DNA of 7,737 nucleotides from an uncultured Eubacteriales bacterium (lineage in GTDB: Bacteria > Bacillota > Clostridia > Oscillospirales > CAG-272): positions 1 to 7,737 of the forward strand of contig CAKSUH010000066.1 in assembly GCA_934500855.1 (NCBI GenBank), in the 5' to 3' direction. Numbering within the stretch: position 1 is the stretch's first letter; every line of letters begins with the position of its first letter. A model generated the notes under the pieces. That model worked only from the letters and a program-made list of their open reading frames with translations, searched no databases and was not told the origin of the DNA. Made by a program: the position numbers and the translations under genes. Positions 1-7,626 of this stretch are shown here, piece after piece.

Positions 1-267
1 CGGTTGCACTATACCGCGTGCGAGCGCTTTGCAAAGCAGGCAGCCGAAGCCGACGGAACCGCGGCGGCGCTGGAGCGCATTGCGGATGACGGTCTGATGG
101 AGGTTGCACGCGAGGCAAAAATGGTGCCGTTCGGCGCGGAGATCCTTGTCGGATACCTCATCGCGCGGGAGTACGAGGTCAAGAACCTGCGCATTCTTTT
201 GGCAGGCAAGAGCGTGGGGCTTGCGACCGATGCCCTGCGGGAAAGGATGCGGCTGAGTTATGTATAA
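1..267 (+). CDS. atpC: V-type ATP synthase subunit C (C-terminal part, cut by window start)
   Basis: This is the C-terminal 88 residues of the V/A-ATPase subunit C (AC39/d family). The reading frame is open to the left edge, so the true start lies outside the window. The visible part carries the family's typical ending, with an EVKNLRILLAGK segment followed by an ALRERMRLSYV terminus. In the bacterial enzyme this funnel-shaped subunit sits on the membrane rotor ring and receives the foot of the central D-F shaft. The stop codon lies inside the start of the next gene (subunit F), an 8-bp overlap that suggests translational coupling. The C-F-A-B-D order that follows strongly supports the identification. 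Only the end of the protein is seen, so its integrity cannot be judged. Confidence 0.9.
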   Translation, partial: RLHYTACERFAKQAAEADGTAAALERIADDGLMEVAREAKMVPFGAEILVGYLIAREYEVKNLRILLAGKSVGLATDALRERMRLSYV

Positions 268-586
268 GATCGGAATTATCGGACGGCGGGACGCGGTGCA
301 GGGCTTTATGGCGCTCGGATTTGCGGTACGGGAGGCGGACAGTGTTGCCGAAGCCGCAAAAGAGTTGCACGCGATGGCGAAATCGCAGGAATTCGGCGTG
401 ATTTTTATCACGGAAAACTTTGCGATGGAGTTGGAGGACGAAACGGCAAAATACCGCGATTTGCCGATTCCCGCAATCGTGTCGATCCCCGGGCAGGAAG
501 GCTCGATGGGATACGGTATGAACAACCTGCGCCGTGCGGTGGAGCGTGCGGTCGGCGCGGACATTCTTTTCAAGGACACCAATTAA
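260..586 (+). CDS. atpF: V-type ATP synthase subunit F
   Basis: The 108-residue product is the usual size for subunit F, the small Rossmann-like subunit that binds subunit D in the central rotor shaft. Recognisable features are an N-terminal strand (YKIGIIG), the mid-protein segment GVIFITENFA, the strand IPAIVSIPG, and a C-terminal helix beginning near GMNNLRRAVERAVG. The ATG at 260 overlaps the end of subunit C by 8 bp, and a GGGAAAGG-like ribosome binding site lies about 12 nt upstream inside subunit C, consistent with coupled translation. The stop is followed by a 21-bp gap to subunit A. There is no sign of truncation. Identification rests on motif resemblance plus the operon position between C and A. 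Confidence 0.93.
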   Translation: MYKIGIIGRRDAVQGFMALGFAVREADSVAEAAKELHAMAKSQEFGVIFITENFAMELEDETAKYRDLPIPAIVSIPGQEGSMGYGMNNLRRAVERAVGADILFKDTN

Positions 587-607
587 CGGAAAGGAATCGT
601 AACCGGA

Positions 608-2383
608 ATGGTAGAAGGAAAAATCAGAAAGGTATCGGGACCGCTGGTCATTGCCGAAGGAATGCGGGAAGCGGACCTGTTCGATGTGGTGCGTGTCGGT
701 CCGAAGAAGCTGATCGGCGAGATCATCGAAATGCACGGCGACCGTGCCTCGATTCAGGTATATGAGGAAACGGCGGGACTCGGAAGAGGCGACAAGGTGG
801 TCTCCACGGGCGCACCGCTGTCGGTGGAGCTCGGACCGGGGCTTCTGACCAATATTTTCGACGGCATTCAGCGCCCGCTGGAAGCAATGCGCGTAAAGGT
901 CGGCTCCAATCTGGTCAGGGGATTGGACGAGCCGGCGCTGGACCGTGAAAAAGTCTGGCATTTTGAAGCCGCTAAGGGCTTCGGCGAAGAGGTCGGCGCG
1001 GGCGATATTCTCGGGACCGTACAGGAAAACGATGTGATTCTGCATAAGATCATGGTCCCGCCGAAAATGAACGGAACGCTGGTCGAATTGCGCACGGGAG
1101 ATTACCGTGTCACCGACCGCATCGGGCGCATCAAGCTCCCGAACGGCACGATGGAGGACCTGACGCTGATGCAGAAGTGGCCCGTCCGTGTGTCGAGGCC
1201 TTACCAAAAGAAACTGCCGCCCGTGGATCCGATGATTACGGGTCAGCGCCCGATCGACGCGCTGTTCCCGATCGCAAAGGGCGGAACCGCGTGCGTCCCG
1301 GGTCCTTTCGGCTCGGGCAAGACGGTTGTACAGCATCAGCTGGCAAAATGGAGTGATGTGGACCTCGTGGTCTATATCGGATGCGGCGAGCGCGGAAACG
1401 AAATGACCGATGTTCTGCGCGAGTTCCCCGAACTGGTCGACCCCAAAACCGGAAAATCGCTGATGGAGCGCACGGTGCTGATCGCGAACACCTCGGATAT
1501 GCCGGTTGCGGCGCGCGAGGCGTCGATCTATACCGGTATCACGATTGCGGAGTATTTCCGTGATATGGGATATTCGGTTGCGGTCATTGCCGACTCGACC
1601 TCCCGTTGGGCGGAGGCGCTCCGCGAAATGTCGGGCCGTCTCGAAGAAATGCCCGGCGAAGAGGGCTATCCCGCATACCTGACCTCGCGCCTTGCACAGT
1701 TCTACGAGCGTGCGGGCAAAGTGGTCTGCCTCGGAGAGGACAACCGCGAGGGTGCGCTTTCGGCAATCGGAGCGGTATCCCCACAGGGCGGCGATATTTC
1801 CGAGCCGGTTTCGCAGGCGACGATGCGTATCGTCAAGGTGTTCTGGGGACTGGATTCGTCTCTGGCTTACCGTCGGCACTTCCCGGCAATCAACTGGCTG
1901 AACTCCTATTCGCTTTATCGCGACCGCCTGTCCGACTGGTTCTCGGAACATATCTCCAAGGACTGGAACAACCTGACGGGGCGTTGCCTGAAGGTGTTGC
2001 AGGAGGAATCCGACCTGCAGGAGATTGTCAAGCTGGTTGGTATGGACGCGCTGTCGCCCGAGGACCGCATCAAGTTGGATGTGGCGCAGTCCATCCGTGA
2101 GGATTTCCTGCAGCAGAACGCGTTTCTGGATGTGGACAGCTACACCTCGTTGGAGAAGCAGTATGCGATGATGCACCTGATTTTCCGCTACAATGACGAG
2201 GCACTGCGGGCTGTCCGTGCAGGCGCGGATGTCGAGGCGGTTTGCGAATTGCCCGTGCACGAGCGGATTGCAAGAGCCAAGAGCGTGCCGGAAGCCGATT
2301 ACAAACAGGAATTTGCAAAGATCGAGCAGGAGATTGCCGCTGCGGCAGACCGGCTCATCGAGCAGGCGCGCGAGGAGGAGTAA
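608..2383 (+). CDS. atpA: V-type ATP synthase catalytic subunit A
   Basis: The 591-residue product is the catalytic subunit of the V1/A1 head, which couples ATP hydrolysis or synthesis to ion transport. It is full length for the family. An N-terminal beta-barrel (about 1-70) is followed by the A-specific non-homologous insert (about 110-190), the nucleotide-binding domain (about 210-420) and a helical C-terminal domain. The Walker A loop GPFGSGKT is at residues 232-239, with Lys238 and Thr239. The catalytic glutamate lies in CGERGNE (Glu261, Arg262). A Walker B-type [13 protein letters not shown] segment begins near residue 328, and the GEEGYPAYL and [10 protein letters not shown] signatures are present. 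The usual SPPGGD motif reads SPQGGD, with Gln393 in place of the second proline. The start is supported by GGAAAGGAA upstream. Only 3 bp separate it from subunit B, whose ribosome binding site lies within its last codons. Whether the enzyme moves protons or sodium cannot be told, because the K subunit is outside the window. Confidence 0.97.
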   Translation: MVEGKIRKVSGPLVIAEGMREADLFDVVRVGPKKLIGEIIEMHGDRASIQVYEETAGLGRGDKVVSTGAPLSVELGPGLLTNIFDGIQRPLEAMRVKVGSNLVRGLDEPALDREKVWHFEAAKGFGEEVGAGDILGTVQENDVILHKIMVPPKMNGTLVELRTGDYRVTDRIGRIKLPNGTMEDLTLMQKWPVRVSRPYQKKLPPVDPMITGQRPIDALFPIAKGGTACVPGPFGSGKTVVQHQLAKWSDVDLVVYIGCGERGNEMTDVLREFPELVDPKTGKSLMERTVLIANTSDMPVAAREASIYTGITIAEYFRDMGYSVAVIADSTSRWAEALREMSGRLEEMPGEEGYPAYLTSRLAQFYERAGKVVCLGEDNREGALSAIGAVSPQGGDISEPVSQATMRIVKVFWGLDSSLAYRRHFPAINWLNSYSLYRDRLSDWFSEHISKDWNNLTGRCLKVLQEESDLQEIVKLVGMDALSPEDRIKLDVAQSIREDFLQQNAFLDVDSYTSLEKQYAMMHLIFRYNDEALRAVRAGADVEAVCELPVHERIARAKSVPEADYKQEFAKIEQEIAAAADRLIEQAREEE

Positions 2384-2386
2384 GAC

Positions 2387-3697
2387 ATGATCCGTGAATA
2401 CAGAACCATCGAGGAAGTTGCCGGACCGTTGATGCTGGTGCGTCAGGTCGAGGGCGTGAAATACGATGAGTTGGGCGAGATCGAGCTGCCCGACGGAGAA
2501 GTCCGCCGTTGCCGCGTGCTGGAAGTGGACGGAAAGAATGTGCTGGTTCAGCTGTTTGAATCGGCGGCGGGAATCAACCTCGCAAACAGCAAGGTCCGTT
2601 TTTCGGGGCACGGTGTGGAACTGCCCGTGTCGAAGAATATGCTCGGGCGTATCTTCAACGGTATGGGCGAGCCGATTGACGGCGGCGCGCGGATCATCCC
2701 CGAAAAGAGCCTTGATATCAACGGTACGCCGATCAACCCTGCGGCGCGTTACTATCCCTCCGAGTTCATTCAGACGGGCGTTTCGGCTATCGACGGACTT
2801 GCGAGACAGGCGAAGGTGCGCGGAACCGACGAGAAATTTGCGGTTGTCTTTGCCGCAATCGGTATCACTTTTGAGGAAGCCGATTTCTTCATTTCGGACT
2901 TCCGCAAGACAGGTGCGCTGGACCGCACGGTGCTGTTCATCAACCTTGCGTCCGACGCCGCGATCGAGCGTATCAATACCCCGCGTATGGCGCTGACCGC
3001 CGCGGAATATCTGGCGTTCGACTGCAATATGCATGTTCTGGTCATTATGACCGATATCACCAACTACGCCGAGGCTCTGCGTGAGGTTTCCGCCGCGCGC
3101 AAAGAGGTCCCCGGGCGGCGCGGTTATCCCGGTTATCTATACACCGACCTTGCAACGCTCTACGAGCGTGCGGGACGGAAGATGGGGTCCGACGGTTCCA
3201 TTACCATGATCCCGATTCTGTCGATGCCCGAGGATGACAAGACCCATCCGATTCCCGACCTGACCGGCTATATCACCGAAGGTCAGATCATCCTGTCGCG
3301 GGAACTTTACCGCAAGGGATGCCTGCCGCCCGTGGATGTTCTGCCGTCGCTGTCCCGTCTGAAGGACAAGGGAATCGGCGCAGGCAAGACCCGTGAGGAC
3401 CATGCCGACACGATGAACCAGCTGTTCTCCGCTTATGCAAGAGGCAAGGAAGCAAGAGAACTGATGGTGGTGCTCGGCGAAGCGGCGCTCTCTCCCGTTG
3501 ACCGTCTGTATGCGAAATTCGCGGACGCGTTCGAGGCGGAGTATATCAACCAGGGCTTCTATGAGAATCGGTCGATCGAGGAGACTCTGGACCTCGGCTG
3601 GAAACTGCTTTCCATCCTGCCCAAGGGGGAAATGAAGCGTATCAAGCCCGCACTGCTGGACAAGTACTGGGGCAAGCAGGGTAAGACCGAAAACTAA
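2387..3697 (+). CDS. atpB: V-type ATP synthase subunit B, with an internal in-frame gap of about 26 residues
   Basis: This is the non-catalytic head subunit that alternates with A in the hexamer and supplies the arginine finger to A's active site. Family hallmarks are clear: the [16 protein letters not shown] start, [13 protein letters not shown] at 126-138, [14 protein letters not shown] at 155-168, [26 protein letters not shown] at 221-246, [20 protein letters not shown] at 281-300, and the [10 protein letters not shown] finger motif with Arg324. The length is 436 residues against about 458-465 normally. After IDGL (138) the protein jumps straight to ARQAKV (139). The expected strand and degenerate P-loop segment (NTLVRGQKLPIFS..GLPH..LAAQI in relatives, quoted from memory) is missing. 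The offset from the Enterococcus hirae finger Arg350 to Arg324 here is also 26. The frame is intact with no stop. A GAGGAGGAG ribosome binding site lies 6 nt before the ATG. Family assignment is certain. Whether this copy folds and works is not. Confidence 0.93.
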   Translation: MIREYRTIEEVAGPLMLVRQVEGVKYDELGEIELPDGEVRRCRVLEVDGKNVLVQLFESAAGINLANSKVRFSGHGVELPVSKNMLGRIFNGMGEPIDGGARIIPEKSLDINGTPINPAARYYPSEFIQTGVSAIDGLARQAKVRGTDEKFAVVFAAIGITFEEADFFISDFRKTGALDRTVLFINLASDAAIERINTPRMALTAAEYLAFDCNMHVLVIMTDITNYAEALREVSAARKEVPGRRGYPGYLYTDLATLYERAGRKMGSDGSITMIPILSMPEDDKTHPIPDLTGYITEGQIILSRELYRKGCLPPVDVLPSLSRLKDKGIGAGKTREDHADTMNQLFSAYARGKEARELMVVLGEAALSPVDRLYAKFADAFEAEYINQGFYENRSIEETLDLGWKLLSILPKGEMKRIKPALLDKYWGKQGKTEN

Positions 3698-3715
3698 AGC
3701 GGGAGGAACAGCGGA

Positions 3716-4456
3716 ATGGCAGGCGTACAAGTCAACCCGACCAGAATGGAAATGAAGCGGTACCAAGCCCGCTATCAGACCGCCCGTCGGGGACATAAAC
3801 TGCTCAAGGACAAACGCGATGAGCTGATGCGCCGCTTTATGGATGTCGTCAGAGAGGATAAGGCGTTGCGGGAAAAGGTGGAGAAATCGCTCGCAACGGT
3901 TTACGGCGGCTTCACGGTTGCGGGCGCGGTCAACCCGCCGCAGATGCTGGAAGAGGCGCTGATCTGCCCCAAAAAAGAGGGGACGCTGGATGTATCGTTC
4001 CACAATTGCATGAGCGTGGATGTGCCGATTTTTCGGCTTCAGGTCTATGCCGAGGGGAACACCGACAGTTACAACTACGGTATGGCGTTCACCACGGGCG
4101 AGTTGGACGCGTCCGTACAGGCGCTGAACGGAATCCTTGAGGACCTGCTCCGGATGGCGGAGCTGGAAAAGACCGCACAGCTTCTTGCGGAAGAGATCGA
4201 GCGCACCCGCCGACGGGTCAACGCACTGGAATATATCCTGATGCCGCAGTATCTGGAGGTCATTCGCACCATCCGGATGCGGCTGGACGAAAACGAGCGC
4301 GGGAACACCACGCGGCTGATGAAGGTCAAGGATATGATGTTGGAAGCACAGCTTGCACGGCCCGAGGACGAGGATGACAGCGACGACGGCGACGACGGCG
4401 ACGACGGTCAGAACGGCTCGGACAGCGCAAACGAAGCGGATGTCCCGCAGGCGTAA
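3716..4456 (+). CDS. atpD: V-type ATP synthase subunit D with an acidic C-terminal tail
   Basis: This is the central shaft subunit of the V/A-ATPase, a long antiparallel coiled coil that turns inside the A3B3 head and binds subunit F. The N-terminal helix carries the family signature (NPTRMEMKRYQARYQTARRGHKLLKDKRDEL, residues 7-37). The middle part, about 60-140, is the head-distal domain. The C-terminal helix runs to about 212, with ALEYILMPQYLEVIRTIRMRLDENER at 170-195 and the conserved TTRLMKVKDMM ending. At 246 residues it is longer than the roughly 200-215 usual for the family. The surplus is a disordered-looking tail from about 216 on, rich in Asp, Glu, Gly and Ser, with three DDG units at 223-231. 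The start is set by GGGAGGA 8 nt before the ATG and 18 bp after subunit B ends. It is the last gene of the operon in this window. Confidence 0.95.
   Translation: MAGVQVNPTRMEMKRYQARYQTARRGHKLLKDKRDELMRRFMDVVREDKALREKVEKSLATVYGGFTVAGAVNPPQMLEEALICPKKEGTLDVSFHNCMSVDVPIFRLQVYAEGNTDSYNYGMAFTTGELDASVQALNGILEDLLRMAELEKTAQLLAEEIERTRRRVNALEYILMPQYLEVIRTIRMRLDENERGNTTRLMKVKDMMLEAQLARPEDEDDSDDGDDGDDGQNGSDSANEADVPQA
4382..4408 (+). repeat. 9-bp tandem repeat, three units, inside the subunit D gene
   Basis: Three consecutive copies of GACGACGGC (the last ends in T) encode Asp-Asp-Gly three times in the acidic tail of subunit D. The unit is a multiple of three, so copy-number change by slippage would keep the reading frame. 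It is flanked by further Asp/Glu codons. Confidence 0.85.
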
Positions 4457-4510
4457 ACCCCTGCGGCGCTTCGGTCGGGCGCGATTTGCGGTATTGTCCG
4501 TAATTGTAAT

Positions 4511-4553
4511 ACAGGAGAACCCTTTTGCATAGAATGCAAAAGGGTTCTCCTGT
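4511..4553. terminator. Probable bidirectional terminator between convergent operons
   Basis: A perfect 20-bp inverted repeat (arms 4511-4530 and 4534-4553) encloses a 3-nt loop, AGA. It lies 54 bp after the stop of subunit D (+) and 48 bp past the stop of the uracil-DNA glycosylase gene (-), so it sits where both convergent units should end. The stem contains an A/T-rich block, CCTTTTGCAT. The following sequence is only moderately T-rich on either strand (TGTTGTATGT on +, ATTACAATTAC on -). It is therefore not a textbook T-tract terminator, although stem length and placement favour termination or 3'-end protection for both transcripts. Confidence 0.75.
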
Positions 4554-4600
4554 TGTATGTAACGGCTCGGCAATTTCGGTTTGCCAAGGCTCCCGCCGCG

Positions 4601-5158
4601 TTACTGTCCGCCGTCCAGTCGGTGACGGACGGCTTTCATATCCTCCAACATATCCTCGCGCTTGCGCGGATCGCGGAGAATTGCCGCGGGGTGAAAGACC
4701 GCTGTCATCGCAAAACCGCCTTTTTCCACCCATTTTCCGTGCTCTGCGGTAATCCGATAGTCGGGGCGGATCAGGCGCATGGCGGCGATTCTCCCGAGAC
4801 AGACGATGATCTTCGGTCGGATCAGGCGAACCTGCTCGCGCAGATACCCGATGCAGGCGTCCTCTTCTTCGGGTTTCGGATCGCGGTTCTGCGGGGGACG
4901 GCATTTGAGGATGTTGGCGATGTAAACCTGTTCCCGACTGATGCCGACCGCCTCCAGATAACGGTCCAGCAATTGTCCCGCGCGACCGACAAACGGTGTT
5001 CCGCTGAGGTCCTCCTGCTCACCCGGCGCTTCACCGACGAACATCAGATCCGCATTGGGATTTCCGACTCCGAATACGGAATTGGTCCGTGTGTCTCCCA
5101 GCGGGCAGGCATGACAGCTTGCGCAAACTCCGCGCAGTTCTTCGAGATTGTTTGCCAT
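4601..5158 (-). CDS. Family 4 uracil-DNA glycosylase ([4Fe-4S] type)
   Basis: The 185-residue protein matches family 4 uracil-DNA glycosylase, which removes uracil from DNA as the first step of base excision repair. The active-site motif GEAPG is at 42-46, followed by [13 protein letters not shown] at 53-65. The second motif, HPAA, is at 156-159. Four cysteines in the family's iron-sulfur positions are present: Cys15 and Cys18 near the N-terminus, Cys86 in LKCRPP and Cys102 in EDACIGYL. The length is typical and nothing appears missing. An AAAAGGAGA ribosome binding site 5 nt upstream fixes the ATG. It is the last gene of the leftward operon, 15 bp behind the PHP gene, so it is probably co-transcribed with gpmI and the PHP gene. 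Family 4 proteins are sometimes annotated as phage DNA polymerase-related proteins because of an N-terminal domain fused to phage polymerases. That label is not needed here. Confidence 0.95.
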   Translation of the reverse strand: MANNLEELRGVCASCHACPLGDTRTNSVFGVGNPNADLMFVGEAPGEQEDLSGTPFVGRAGQLLDRYLEAVGISREQVYIANILKCRPPQNRDPKPEEEDACIGYLREQVRLIRPKIIVCLGRIAAMRLIRPDYRITAEHGKWVEKGGFAMTAVFHPAAILRDPRKREDMLEDMKAVRHRLDGGQ

Positions 5159-5173
5159 ATCGGTCTCCTTTTG

Positions 5174-5887
5174 TCAGAGTTCTTTTGCGGGGAAATCGGT
5201 CAGTCCCTCCTGTTCGGAAAGCGGACCCGAGCAGTGGAGGGTATAGTCGCCGCTTCGCAGGACCGCGCAAAGCTGCTTCATGTCGGTGATCGGTTCATCG
5301 GTCAGGATGCCCGCGTCCGTGTAGAAATCGGCATTATGGAAATCGCTTCCGGAGGTCGGGATTTTTCCGTGCATCCGGCACCATGCGCGGGAGATCGGAT
5401 TGCGGGACTGATGCCCCACATGACCGTTGAACACTTCATATCCGTCCAGCCGATCGGGCGACATGAGCGTCATGCCGTTTCGGAACGGGTGTGCCTGAAT
5501 CACAAGCAGACCGTCCGCGTGCGCCAGTTCGGAAAAATCACGCAGATTCAGCTCGTAAAGATAGGGGTGCGAAAGCAGGTATTGCTCGTCAAGTCCGAAA
5601 ATCAGATAGTCGTTGAGATTTTCGGGAAACCGGATCTCCGCCCCGAGCAGAATGTGCATCCGTTCGCCCGCGTGTTGTGCCGCGCTTCTCCAGCCGTTGA
5701 GATAGTATTCCGCGCGCGCTTTCCAATCGGGACCCACGCGGTCGAGTGTGTCGTTGTTGAAGTGGTTGGCGATGACCAGAGAGGTGTAGCCCTCATTCAG
5801 GTAGCGATCCACCACGCCCGCCGCGTCCACATGGGCGCAGCGGCTGACCTCGGAGGTGTGCGCGTGCAGTTCCGTCAGATAAGGCAT
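5174..5887 (-). CDS. PHP-domain metal-dependent phosphoesterase-like protein
   Basis: This is a stand-alone PHP-domain protein of 237 residues. Likely metal ligands, in the order expected for the fold, are His8 and His10 (LHAHTS), His42 (ANHF), Glu84 (GAEIRF), His133 (QAHPFR), and Asp182 and His184 (SGSDFH). Known PHP proteins hydrolyse phosphoester bonds using two or three metal ions. They include histidinol-phosphatase, polymerase-associated exonucleases and nucleoside bisphosphate phosphatases. The substrate here cannot be read from the sequence. No membrane segment or signal peptide is visible, so it should be cytoplasmic. The ATG is 2 bp after the gpmI stop, and a TGAGGT ribosome binding site lies inside the end of gpmI, implying co-transcription. 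Histidinol-phosphatase is an alternative, but no his genes lie nearby and the protein is a little short for that enzyme. Confidence 0.85.
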   Translation of the reverse strand: MPYLTELHAHTSEVSRCAHVDAAGVVDRYLNEGYTSLVIANHFNNDTLDRVGPDWKARAEYYLNGWRSAAQHAGERMHILLGAEIRFPENLNDYLIFGLDEQYLLSHPYLYELNLRDFSELAHADGLLVIQAHPFRNGMTLMSPDRLDGYEVFNGHVGHQSRNPISRAWCRMHGKIPTSGSDFHNADFYTDAGILTDEPITDMKQLCAVLRSGDYTLHCSGPLSEQEGLTDFPAKEL

Positions 5888-5889
5888 TT

Positions 5890-7551
5890 TTATTTGACCT
5901 CAATGATGGAGTCGTCCCACATCGAGGGCTTTTCGTAGCCGAGCAGGTTGACCACCGTTGCGGCAACATCCGAAAGTCCGAACTGCCCCTCGGTTTTCAC
6001 GCGGTAGTGCGCCTTCGCAGGTGTGTTGTCATAGAAAATGCAGGGAACAGGGTTGAGTGTGTGGCTGGTCTTGGCTTTCATTTTGCCGTTCTTGTCCACT
6101 TTCGGAAGTCCCGTCTTTTTATCCATTTCAAACATCTCGTCGGCATTGCCGTGGTCTGCGGTGATGATCGCAACGCCGCCCAGTTCGTCAATCACGGGCA
6201 ACAGTCTGCCGATCTGAAGATCCAGTGCTTCCATCGAGCAACGGGTTGCCGCAAGAGAACCCGTGTGTCCCACCATGTCGCCGTTGGGGTAGTTGACGCG
6301 CAGGAATTTGTACTTGCCGGAGCGGAGCGCTTCAATCAGCTTGTCGGTAATCTCGGCGCACTTCATCCACGGGCGCTGTTCGAACGGAACCACATCCGAA
6401 GGAACTTCAATGTAAGTCTCCAGCTTGTCATTGAATTTGCCCGAACGGTTGCCGTTCCAGAAATAGGTCACATGCCCGTACTTCTGCGTCTCGGAGATTG
6501 CCAGAACCGGAATGCCCGTGTCGGCAAGGTACTCGCCCATGGTATTGGTGATTTCGGGCGGGGAGACCAGGTAGTTCTTCGGAATGTGCAGGTCGCCGTC
6601 GTATTCCAGCATTCCCGCAAACTCCACTTTGGGGACCCGCACGCGGTCGAACTTGTCAAACTGTCCCTCGGGCGCGTCAAAACTCTTGGAAATTTCAATC
6701 GAGCGGTCTCCGCGGAAATTGAAGAAAATCACGCTGTCTCCGTCCTCGATTGTGCCGACGGGCTTGCCGTCCTTCGCAATCACGAAAGCGGGGAGATCCT
6801 GGTCGATGACATGCAGCTCGTTCCGATAGGTTGTGACCGCTTCCGCCGCCGATGCGAACTGTCTGCCGATTCCGAGAACATGGGTTTTCCAGCCTTCTTC
6901 CACCATGTGCCAGTTTGCTTCGTAGCGGTCCATCGTGATCTGCATCCGTCCGCCGCCCGACGCGATCATCACATCAAAGTCCGCATCGCGCAGGCTGTCC
7001 AGAAACGCCTCAAACGGATTGATATAATCAAGCGCGGAGGTTTCGCCGACATCGCGACCGTCCAGAAGAATGTGGATACGGACCCGCGCCACGCCTTCCT
7101 TTTTCGCCTCGGTCACCATCGCCTTGAGGTGATCAATGTGCGAGTGAACATTGCCGTCCGAGAACAGCCCGAGGAAGTGCAGGGTGGAATGATGGTCCTT
7201 GACATTGGCAATCAGCTTCTTCCATGTGTCGGACGCAAACATCTTGCCCGATTCGATGGAGTTGGAAACCAGTTTGGCGCCCTGCGCGAATACCTGTCCC
7301 GCGCCGAGGGCATTGTGCCCGACCTCGCTGTTCCCCATGTCATCATCGGAGGGCAGTCCGACCGCCGTTCCGTGTGCCTTCAGGGGGACCATCGGGTATT
7401 TTTCCATCAGCATATCAAGGTTCGGCGTGTAAGCGGATTTTACCGCATTGGAAACCGTGTCGGGCGCAAGACCCACACCGTCCATCACAACGACCAGAAG
7501 CGGACCCTTAACGCCGGAAAAATCATCGAGTTTTTTCAGAATCTTGTTCAT
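5890..7551 (-). CDS. gpmI: 2,3-bisphosphoglycerate-independent phosphoglycerate mutase, long form
   Basis: The enzyme interconverts 3- and 2-phosphoglycerate in glycolysis and gluconeogenesis, using two metal ions (usually Mn) and a phosphoserine intermediate. Key residues visible are Asp24 (VVMDGVG), the catalytic Ser75 in GNSEVGHNALGAG, the substrate-binding IASGGGRMQITMDRY at 196-210, FFNFRGDR at 276-283, Lys357 before YGHVTYF, Asp425 and His429 in NGDMVGHTG, Asp466 and His467 in ADHGNAD, and His497 in SHTLNPVP. The 553 residues exceed the roughly 510 of E. coli or Bacillus GpmI. The extra includes a lysine-rich insert at about 476-494 (MDKKTGLPKVDKNGKMK) and resembles the longer form also found in plants and trypanosomatids. 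The frame stays open further upstream to 7725. The ATG at 7551 was chosen because GGAGGAA lies 5 nt before it and a promoter lies within the upstream extension. It is the first gene of the operon with PHP and uracil-DNA glycosylase. Confidence 0.97.
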   Translation of the reverse strand: MNKILKKLDDFSGVKGPLLVVVMDGVGLAPDTVSNAVKSAYTPNLDMLMEKYPMVPLKAHGTAVGLPSDDDMGNSEVGHNALGAGQVFAQGAKLVSNSIESGKMFASDTWKKLIANVKDHHSTLHFLGLFSDGNVHSHIDHLKAMVTEAKKEGVARVRIHILLDGRDVGETSALDYINPFEAFLDSLRDADFDVMIASGGGRMQITMDRYEANWHMVEEGWKTHVLGIGRQFASAAEAVTTYRNELHVIDQDLPAFVIAKDGKPVGTIEDGDSVIFFNFRGDRSIEISKSFDAPEGQFDKFDRVRVPKVEFAGMLEYDGDLHIPKNYLVSPPEITNTMGEYLADTGIPVLAISETQKYGHVTYFWNGNRSGKFNDKLETYIEVPSDVVPFEQRPWMKCAEITDKLIEALRSGKYKFLRVNYPNGDMVGHTGSLAATRCSMEALDLQIGRLLPVIDELGGVAIITADHGNADEMFEMDKKTGLPKVDKNGKMKAKTSHTLNPVPCIFYDNTPAKAHYRVKTEGQFGLSDVAATVVNLLGYEKPSMWDDSIIEVK

Positions 7552-7564
7552 GTCTGTTCCTCCG

Positions 7565-7593
7565 TTCACAAAAAGCATATTTTTACATATACT
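7565..7593 (+). promoter_or_regulatory. Possible divergent promoter on the + strand
   Basis: TTCACA (7565-7570) and TATACT (7588-7593) are spaced by 17 bp and would drive rightward transcription toward the window end, where a strong ribosome binding site sits. It overlaps the gpmI leader and abuts the gpmI -10. A/T-rich DNA gives such matches easily, so this is a weak call. Confidence 0.3.
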
Positions 7594-7621
7594 ATTATAT
7601 CCAAAAAAGGAAAAATTGCAA
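7594..7621 (-). promoter_or_regulatory. Sigma-70-type promoter of gpmI operon
   Basis: On the minus strand a perfect -10 hexamer TATAAT (7594-7599) is preceded at 16 bp by TTGCAA (7616-7621). Shifting one base gives CTTGCA at 17 bp. The surrounding 7565-7616 stretch is strikingly A/T-rich against a G/C-rich genome. Transcription would start near 7587 and give a leader of about 35 nt that contains the gpmI ribosome binding site GGAGGAA (7557-7563). Confidence 0.75.
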
Positions 7622-7626
7622 GGGGA

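Noticed and set aside
1301..1324. Possibility that the ATPase is an F-type enzyme
   Set aside because: The A subunit has the V/A-specific insert and GPFGSGKT loop, and genes for C, D and F of the V type flank it, so it is V/A-type.
179..3034. A 951-codon open frame on the minus strand, antisense to C, F, A and B
   Set aside because: It runs opposite the conserved ATPase genes in the register produced by their G/C-biased codons. Its translation is rich in Arg, His, Leu and Gln with no recognisable domain, and it is a codon-bias shadow.
3137..4573. A 478-codon minus-strand frame antisense to subunits B and D
   Set aside because: It shows the same codon-bias effect, has no recognisable motif, and crosses the terminator hairpin. 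The valine-rich run is only the reverse of the Asp/Gly repeat of subunit D.
4553..5938. A 461-codon plus-strand frame antisense to the glycosylase and PHP genes
   Set aside because: The minus-strand genes carry clear catalytic motifs and ribosome binding sites. This frame has neither and starts inside the hairpin region.
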